Positions 58,948 to 64,000 of a DNA stretch of 64,000 bases are shown here, piece after piece. The position numbers and the translations under genes were made by a program. The DNA is from Actinoplanes sp. TBRC 11911 (GTDB lineage: Bacteria > Actinomycetota > Actinomycetes > Mycobacteriales > Micromonosporaceae). Every line of letters begins with the position of its first letter. Within the stretch, counting starts at the first letter, position 1. The notes beneath the pieces are model-generated. The model saw only the letters and a program-made list of their open reading frames with translations, did not search any database and was not told the origin of the DNA. The DNA is taken from contig NZ_JABBNC010000017.1 of assembly GCF_012933445.1 (NCBI RefSeq), positions 110,006 to 174,005 on the forward strand. The letters run 5' to 3'.

Positions 58948-59135
58948 TCATCGGCTGCTACCCGGCCGAGATGGGCGGGACCGGCACCGGCCTGGTCGTG
59001 CCCGGCGGCCCCTCGATCGCCACACCGTCCCCGTCCCACCTCATTTCCCAACCTGACCCGCATCCCGGTCTGGGATGGCCTCCGCGAGGCTGGGTCCCCT
59101 GTCCACGACGTGGCCGAGGGGCATGCGTCATGTGA
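58944..59135 (+). pseudogene. Truncated lactonase-family gene at the operon end
   Basis: ATG 58944 overlaps the GH36 stop by 4 bases (ATGA), the coupling seen all along this operon, and the first 20 residues (MIIGCYPAEMGGTGTGLVV) resemble the N-terminus of 6-phosphogluconolactonase-type beta-propeller lactonases. After about 59005 the frame loses coding character and ends at 59135 after 63 aa, where about 350 would be expected. A lactonase is just the step missing from the galactose route here, so a deletion probably removed it. Another frame at 59047-59146 (LTRIPVWDGLREAG) may be debris of a further gene. Confidence 0.5.
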
Positions 59136-59330
59136 CGGCCTGGTCTGACCCCAACCCGGTCCGGCAGCGAGAGCTCAATTCCGGTAACCGAGCGTCAACG
59201 TCGGTGCGGACGTCTGCCAAGTGCGAGATTGTCGCGCCCGCCTCCCCGGCCGACATATAGCTGGAGTGCGGCCGGGTCAGGAGCTAGCGTCGACGGCCGG
59301 TCCGGTGCGGGCTCGGCGGAGGGAGCGGCG

Positions 59331-59684
59331 ATGATGGACGTAACGGTCGAAATACCCTCGCCATTGAGGGAGTGCATCATCGCGTGCGAGGTCGTGTGCG
59401 TGCGCGGGTGCTGCGGGATCGACGCCGTCTCCACCGATCGCGACCTTATCGACGCCTGGTGCCGTGAGGTCGGGCCGGACGCGACGATCGACGCTCACCG
59501 TCAGCTTGCCGACCTGATCGACTTGGTCGAGGATCGCTCGAACCTCGTGACATCGACGTTCCTGAACCACCGCACGATCAATGACGCCGCACGGCTCGAG
59601 CTGCTGAACTTCCTGGCCGCGTTCGAGGTAGGACTGTCGGACAGTTTTGCATCACGAGCGAGCTGGTCAATCGAGGATTTCTGA
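59331..59684 (+). CDS. Small conserved protein, DUF6331-like
   Basis: The 117-aa protein has a Cys-rich N-terminal part (ECIIACEVVCVRGCCGIDAVS) that recalls DUF6331 proteins, then an acidic helical region. GGAGGGAG precedes the ATG at 59331, with ATG 59334 as alternative. Four to five clustered Cys could bind metal. It has no operon partner and sits at the left edge of the accessory zone. Confidence 0.6.
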   Translation: MMDVTVEIPSPLRECIIACEVVCVRGCCGIDAVSTDRDLIDAWCREVGPDATIDAHRQLADLIDLVEDRSNLVTSTFLNHRTINDAARLELLNFLAAFEVGLSDSFASRASWSIEDF

Positions 59685-60289
59685 CGGACCACGCCGTCGC
59701 CACGGCGGGCACACCGCGCGATCAGGCGTCCGGATGCCTGCCGAGGACCGGGGCTCGGCTGCCGGCGAGGTGGAGTCGCGGATGATCAGGCATTTGCTGC
59801 GCCACGCACCCCACCCGCGTCCCCGCCATCTGGCAGCGATCCGCGCGGCAGGCGACGCCCCAGAGGGCGATACGCGCGGTTTGCGGGACCGAAATGCGAT
59901 AAGGCGCCGCGAGTTATACCCGGGGTGGCCAGGTACGCGCCAAGCATGGAGGGGAGAAGTCGAAGGTCGCTGATCAGTTATTTTCCGGCGTCGGGATGCG
60001 ACCTCGCCGGCGGACCGGCGCGATGAAGGCAGTGGTCAGACGGGCGCGAACTCACCCAGGTAGCCCTGGACGAGTAAGCCCTAACCGTGGGTGAGCGACC
60101 TGGTCACGGCCTGGCGGGTGGCGCGGTAGTGGCAGAGCTGAGGCGCTGTGGCGATCCACTCACGGCCGGGCGGTCCCGCGATGTGGACACCGCGGTCACA
60201 TCGTGTACCTGTTCAGCTGGCTCCGTCGGCCGGGAGTCCCCGTGCGAGGCGGCGCCGCCAGGCCCGGGCAGGTCCCGGCTCCCCACAAT
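59685..60289. other. Gene-poor stretch
   Basis: No convincing gene. Several open frames exist only because stops are rare in this composition. No RNA gene or mobile-element end was recognised. Confidence 0.4.
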
Positions 60290-60785
60290 GGGCGCCCCAC
60301 CCGGGTGTGGGCAGTCGCGACGCCGGGGACGCTGTGGCTGCCCACACCACGGCCACCCCCACCCACGTGTGGGAAGTCGCGACGCCGGGAAGGCTGTGGC
60401 TGCCCACACCACGGCCACCCCCACCCACGTGTGGGAAGTCGCGACGCCGGGGACGCTACGGCCCCCCACACCGCGACCACCCCCACCCACGTACGGGAAA
60501 TCGCGACGCCGGGAAGGCTGTGGCTCCCCACACCGCGACCACCCCCACCCACGTACGGGAAATCGCGACGCCGGGGACGCTACGGCTCCCCACACCACGA
60601 CCACCCCCACCCACGTGCGGGAAATCGCGACGCCGGGGACGCTACGGCTCCCCACACCACGACCACCCCCACCCACGTACGGGAAATCGCGACGCCGGGG
60701 ACGCTACGGCTCCCCCCACACCACGACCACCCCACCCGGGTGTGGGCAGTCGCGACGGCTTGAAAGGCCGCGGCTCCCCACACGT
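60290..60785. repeat. 62-bp tandem repeat array, about eight copies
   Basis: The marker TCGCGACGCC recurs at exact 62-bp steps: the T of this motif falls at 60315, 60377, 60439, 60501, 60563, 60625, 60687, then 60750 (one 63-bp step). Each unit holds CACGTACGGGAAATCGCGAC or a close variant, a GGGGA...TCCCC hairpin and a C-rich CCACCCCCACCCACG run. Two variants alternate (AAGGCTGTGGCT and GGACGCTACGGCT). Degenerate copies continue to about 60850. Units have no unique spacers, so this is a VNTR-like array, not CRISPR. 62 is not a multiple of 3, so the long frames across it are not proteins. Confidence 0.92.
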
Positions 60786-60935
60786 GGCGACCCACCGCAG
60801 GTGTGGGCACCCGCCACGGCCGAAACGTCCCAGCTCCCCACAGCCGCGGCCCTCAGGTCCGCCACGGAAGGCCAACGCATCGGAGGGTGAGCGGCGCGAA
60901 AACCAGCTGAACAGTTCCACGTCGTGGATTTTGTC

Positions 60936-60982
60936 AACCTTGGAGAGTTGCGCCCACATACGAGCCATAACTCTCCAAGGTT
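60936..60982. repeat. Perfect 14-bp inverted repeat
   Basis: AACCTTGGAGAGTT (60936-60949) and AACTCTCCAAGGTT (60969-60982) form a perfect 14-bp stem with a 19-base loop. On the minus strand the left arm carries a GGAGAG ribosome-like site directly before an ATG (60968-60966) that lies in the loop. Confidence 0.85.
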
Positions 60983-61242
60983 CACATTCGGCCGGGGAAA
61001 TCTGCGGGACGAAAGCCTCGTTACGTGACAAAGCTACTCTCTACAATGGACGCTGATCCCACATCGCGGACGGTGGGTCCATGATGCGGGCGCGGGTCTC
61101 AGCAGGCGGTCGCCTGTCTCACGGAATGGAAGCGCCGTGTAGCCGCGCGCCGAGCCCAGCCGTGCAGCGGCCCAGCCGAGCCGACTGAATCTCGAGAAAT
61201 GTCGGATATGCGAGAGGGTGGCGGTGGGCGGGCGGACGGCGA

Positions 61243-61647
61243 TCAGATCGCTGACATCAACTCGTCCTTTCCCATCGTGCTGAACAGAGACGCCCGCTCA
61301 CCGATGGCCAGCACCGTCGCGTTGAGGTTGGCCCGGATGGACGTGAACATCACCGAGGCATCGGACACGCTGCCCGGTGAGTCCGTGGACCATCAGCTTG
61401 CATGTCGAACCCGGTGGCGGTCACCGACAGGGCGCAGGACGACGTTCTCGTCGTCGCCGATGCGACATGTACCCGCCGGATGGAACTGTGCGTACAGGAT
61501 CTGCCGGAAGGACTCCTTGTCGTCGGTGGTGCCGGCAAACTCCGTGCCGTGAAATTGCGCAGCGCGGCCGGCTTGATATGACGCGCACAGCAGGCGGCTG
61601 CCGCCTGTAATTGTCGCCACGTTGCCGAACCATACGCTTCGGGGCAC
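61243..61647 (-). pseudogene. Decayed C-terminal end of a GMC oxidoreductase
   Basis: On the minus strand FRQILYAQFHPAGTCRIGDDENVV matches the GMC C-terminal motif H-P-x-GT-C-R-x-G-D. It then breaks; a second frame gives SVTATGFDM and a third gives VSDASVMFTSIRANLNATVLAIGERAS, the usual GMC end (VxDASVxP...N...AIGERA), stopping at TGA 61243. At least two frameshifts in about 110 codons show decay. The FAD-binding N-terminal part is absent. GMC enzymes oxidise alcohols and sugars. Confidence 0.7.
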
Positions 61648-61662
61648 GCACGTCTTTGTTAC

Positions 61663-61908
61663 TCAGCACGTGATCCCCACACTTTTCCGGTCGCGCAAAA
61701 ACGTGGCTTGGCACCGCTCTGCCACACAGCGCCAAGCCACGTCTCGGTCCGCCCAAAGGAAGGAAAGGCGGACACCACAAGCAGCCTGTGGACCCACGTG
61801 CAATTTCATCGCACCTGAGCCGGGTGTCATATTCCAAACGGCAGGTGAAGAATCGTCCGATGCAAACCACGATAGTTCCGAAGCGTACGCTTCGGCAAGT
61901 GCCTTCAT
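61663..61908 (-). CDS. Possible small protein, weakly supported
   Basis: An 81-aa frame starts MKALAEAYASELSWFASDD. TATATA lies 5-6 bases before its ATG, as for leaderless genes here. Codon use is poor in GC and the C-terminal half crosses a strong hairpin, so it may be spurious. No family recognised. Confidence 0.2.
   Translation of the reverse strand: MKALAEAYASELSWFASDDSSPAVWNMTPGSGAMKLHVGPQAACGVRLSFLWADRDVAWRCVAERCQATFLRDRKSVGITC
61701..61742. repeat. Perfect 12-bp inverted repeat
   Basis: ACGTGGCTTGGC (61701-61712) and GCCAAGCCACGT (61731-61742) enclose an 18-base loop. The layout is like the repeat at 60936-60982. It may be a terminator or the trace of a mobile element. Confidence 0.75.
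61878..61895. repeat. 18-bp perfect palindrome after the MFS gene
   Basis: CCGAAGCGTACGCTTCGG reads the same on both strands; as RNA it forms a 7-bp stem with a GUAC loop. It lies about 37 bases beyond the MFS stop and could end that transcript. The half TACGCTTCGG recurs at 61633-61642. Confidence 0.7.
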
Positions 61909-61931
61909 TGTGATATATACGCCAGACGGCC

Positions 61932-63365
61932 CTAGCTGCTTCGAGCCGACGCGGGCTCACGACCTGGTAGCAGCTGTGCCAGGAGTGCGACCAGAGCTGC
62001 CAGGCCGATCAGGTACGGAATCACGTGCACGAACGCGTGCCGGACGGCGTCGTTCGCTGAGTCGCCGTGGAGTTCGCGGTAGAAGAGGATGCCGATCAAC
62101 GCGACGCCCCCGGCGGTGCCGACCTGTACCCCGGTGTTGAGCACACCGGCGGCCGAACCGATGTGCCGAGTGTCGACGCCTGCCATGACGGTGCTCACCA
62201 ACGGCGCGACCAGCAGTCCCGTGCCGAGTCCGTTGACGAACAAGGGCGCACAGAGCAGCCATGGATCGCCGTGCGAGGCGTGCGACTGGAGCGTCAGGAG
62301 GGCCGCCTGCGCGATGATCATCACGAGCGAGCCACCGGCCAGGACCTGCTTGCCGAACCGGGCGGCGAGCTGGCGGCTGATGGTCGCGGTCAGCATATAG
62401 CCGACGCCCGCCGGCAGGATGACGAGTCCAGCCTTGATCGGCTCGAGCTCGAGTCCGTCCTGGCAATAGAGGGCGAGGACAAAGTACAACGCGCCCTGCC
62501 CGATCCAGAACACCAGCTGTACACCAATTCCAGTGGCGAAGGCGCGCTCGCGGAACAGCGCCATCTCGATCATCGGGGATCCGCCGCGGCGGCTGAAGCG
62601 ACGTTCGTACCGCACGAAGAACGCGATCACGATCGGGCTCACGGCCAGGCACACCCAGGTCCAGGGTGGCGAGCCCTGTGAATGCCCCTCCACCAGCGGC
62701 AGAATGACCAGGAACAAGCCGGCGCCCAGCAGTCCAGCGCCGACCGGATCGAAACGGTTGCGGTGCGTCGGGATGGCCACGAGGTAGCGCCGGCCGACCA
62801 GCACGATCGCCGCGCCAACCGGAATGTTGACCAGAAAGCATGCACGCCAGCTACTGTCGGCGATGTTCAGCCGGAGCAGAGCGCCGCCGATGAGCTGGCC
62901 GAGCACGCCGGCAATCCCTAGTGTGAACGCGTACGCGTCGACCGCCCGGGCCCGGGCGTTGCCGGTGTACACGGTGGTGAGTGATGCGATCACCTGCGGA
63001 GTGAGCGCGGCCGCGGCCAGCCCCTGTACCGCGCGGGCGCCGATGAGCAGGCCCGGCGCAGGCGCGAACCCGCAGGCAGCGGAAGCAAGGGTGAAACCCG
63101 AAATACCCCACAGGAACAGTCGGCGACGGCCGAACTGGTCACCCAGCCGCGCCCCGGCCAGCAAGCCCACACCGTAGGGCAATGCGTACCCGGCGACGAT
63201 CCACTCCAGCTCCGACGGTCCCGCGCCGAGGTTGCTGCTGATCGAAGGCAGCGAGACATTCACGATAAAGACATCCAACGAGGCCATGAAGGTGCCGATC
63301 AACACCACCACTGCGAAGGCCGGGGAAGTCGATTTGGATGCACGCACATCACTGGTGACAGTCAA
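61932..63365 (-). CDS. MFS transporter, DHA2 (EmrB/QacA) efflux family
   Basis: The 477-aa protein has about 14 predicted helices with LIGTFMASLDVFIVNVSLPSISSNLG (TM1), GARLGDQFGRRRLFL (motif A), ARAVQGLAAAALTPQVIA, and LGIAGVLGQLIGGALL (motif C). TTG 63365 is chosen because AAGGAG lies nine bases upstream; an ATG at 63461 would add 32 hydrophilic residues. It shares the DHA2 plan with the pump at 19560 but is not closely similar. Its codon GC is slightly lower than the core genes, in line with an accessory location. Substrate unknown. Confidence 0.92.
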   Translation of the reverse strand: MTVTSDVRASKSTSPAFAVVVLIGTFMASLDVFIVNVSLPSISSNLGAGPSELEWIVAGYALPYGVGLLAGARLGDQFGRRRLFLWGISGFTLASAACGFAPAPGLLIGARAVQGLAAAALTPQVIASLTTVYTGNARARAVDAYAFTLGIAGVLGQLIGGALLRLNIADSSWRACFLVNIPVGAAIVLVGRRYLVAIPTHRNRFDPVGAGLLGAGLFLVILPLVEGHSQGSPPWTWVCLAVSPIVIAFFVRYERRFSRRGGSPMIEMALFRERAFATGIGVQLVFWIGQGALYFVLALYCQDGLELEPIKAGLVILPAGVGYMLTATISRQLAARFGKQVLAGGSLVMIIAQAALLTLQSHASHGDPWLLCAPLFVNGLGTGLLVAPLVSTVMAGVDTRHIGSAAGVLNTGVQVGTAGGVALIGILFYRELHGDSANDAVRHAFVHVIPYLIGLAALVALLAQLLPGREPASARSS

Positions 63366-63658
63366 TCTGCCGGTCTCCTTGCAAAGCCGTGATCGATACC
63401 CACTGGGGCCAACGCGGGCTACGCGGCGTTCTTCACTGAGGGAGGCAAGCGTCACCGTCATATGCGGCCGGTCCCCGTCATCTTTGTCGATATAGGACCG
63501 GAGTCCCGTTGATTCTCGTGACGATGACCACGCCGGTGATCCACCCACGAAGCGAAAAGAACTGCGGTGATGGTGGTTAGCTGGGTCCAGATCTTTACGC
63601 TTGGACCCCTGCCCATTGACTCAATGCGGCATTCCACCAAAACCTGGGGGACTCTTTC
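63366..63658. other. Divergent MFS/ahcY intergenic region
   Basis: A hairpin GGGTCCA (63583-63589) / TGGACCC (63602-63608) with a 12-base loop lies in the expected ahcY leader, and an ATTGACTCAAT palindrome at 63615-63625. I do not see the consensus of an SAH riboswitch. CCTGGGGGA about 9 bases before the ATG is the likely ribosome site. Confidence 0.4.

Positions 63659-64000
<342 letters not shown>

Noticed and set aside
59647..59973. 108-aa open frame after the DUF6331-like gene
   Set aside because: It overlaps the end of that gene, is Arg/His-rich and has no ribosome site or recognisable domain.
60290..60785. CRISPR array
   Set aside because: Units are near-identical over the whole 62 bp with no variable spacers, and no cas genes are present.
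60087..61056. Three overlapping plus-strand open frames with HPHPR-type repeats
   Set aside because: They exist because a 62-bp repeat without stops is read in all frames; the period is not a multiple of three, so no stable protein repeat results.
63541..63658. SAH riboswitch before ahcY
   Set aside because: Only a 7-bp hairpin is visible; I could not find the conserved core of the known SAH riboswitch.

Overview
The window is a very GC-rich stretch of an actinobacterial chromosome. Gene style (GTG and TTG starts, many starts 6-8 bases after a TANNNT box, rare TTA codons) and gene content (EACC1/caspase pair, SARP and LAL regulators, DUF3152 and DUF6745 proteins, paired HTH regulators) fit the Micromonosporaceae, perhaps an Actinoplanes relative. 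That placement is inference; no rRNA or other taxonomic marker is present.

Layout. 1-7.8 kb: end of a large secreted protein, a hotdog thioesterase, a DUF6745 pair, a SARP-type regulator, a marR/F420-reductase-like operon and a lone trpC. 7.9-9.2 kb: a berberine-bridge-type flavoenzyme. 9.4-18.7 kb: alpha-galactoside locus 1 (CE7 esterase, two permeases, binding lipoprotein, GH36), a divergent ROK regulator and a secreted GH27-CBM35 alpha-galactosidase. 18.7-35 kb: TetR/MFS pair, a P-loop regulator, two related HTH regulators flanking def, a second flavoenzyme, a PfkB kinase, a DUF3152 lipoprotein, an LLM oxidoreductase, a CHASE histidine kinase, a frameshifted secreted glycosidase, a membrane protein and a hydrolase. 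35-40.1 kb: LAL regulator, exported tyrosine phosphatase, and an SDR lacking its catalytic Tyr. 40.3-43.9 kb: a three-gene EACC1 / caspase / SIR2 conflict-type cassette. 43.9-45.5 kb: a small unknown protein converging on a radical SAM protein. 45.7-58.9 kb: alpha-galactoside locus 2. 59-63.4 kb: an accessory, lower-GC zone with a truncated lactonase, a 62-bp tandem repeat array, hairpins, a decayed GMC oxidoreductase end and an MFS pump. 63.66 kb to the edge: start of ahcY.

How genes work together. Locus 2 reads as a nearly complete route from alpha-galactosides to central metabolism: ABC uptake, GH36 and GH27 hydrolysis, then a De Ley-Doudoroff-type galactose pathway (SDR dehydrogenase, mutarotase-like protein, galactonate dehydratase, sugar-acid kinase, KDPG/KDPGal-type aldolase) under an FCD-type GntR regulator. 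Its lactonase survives only as a 5' stub. Locus 1 has a paralogous transporter and GH36/GH27 enzymes but no galactose catabolic genes.

Two points stand out. The cassette at 40.3-43.9 kb holds an EACC1 protein, a caspase whose C-terminus looks like a YqgE/AlgH (DUF179) domain, and a SIR2-like protein whose C-terminal half resembles a class I aminoacyl-tRNA-synthetase catalytic fold. Separately, paired TTGAC-rt-GTCAA boxes at 5.73-5.77 kb (marR plus an F420-reductase-like gene) and 29.09-29.13 kb (LLM oxidoreductase) suggest one MarR regulon split between two distant sites.
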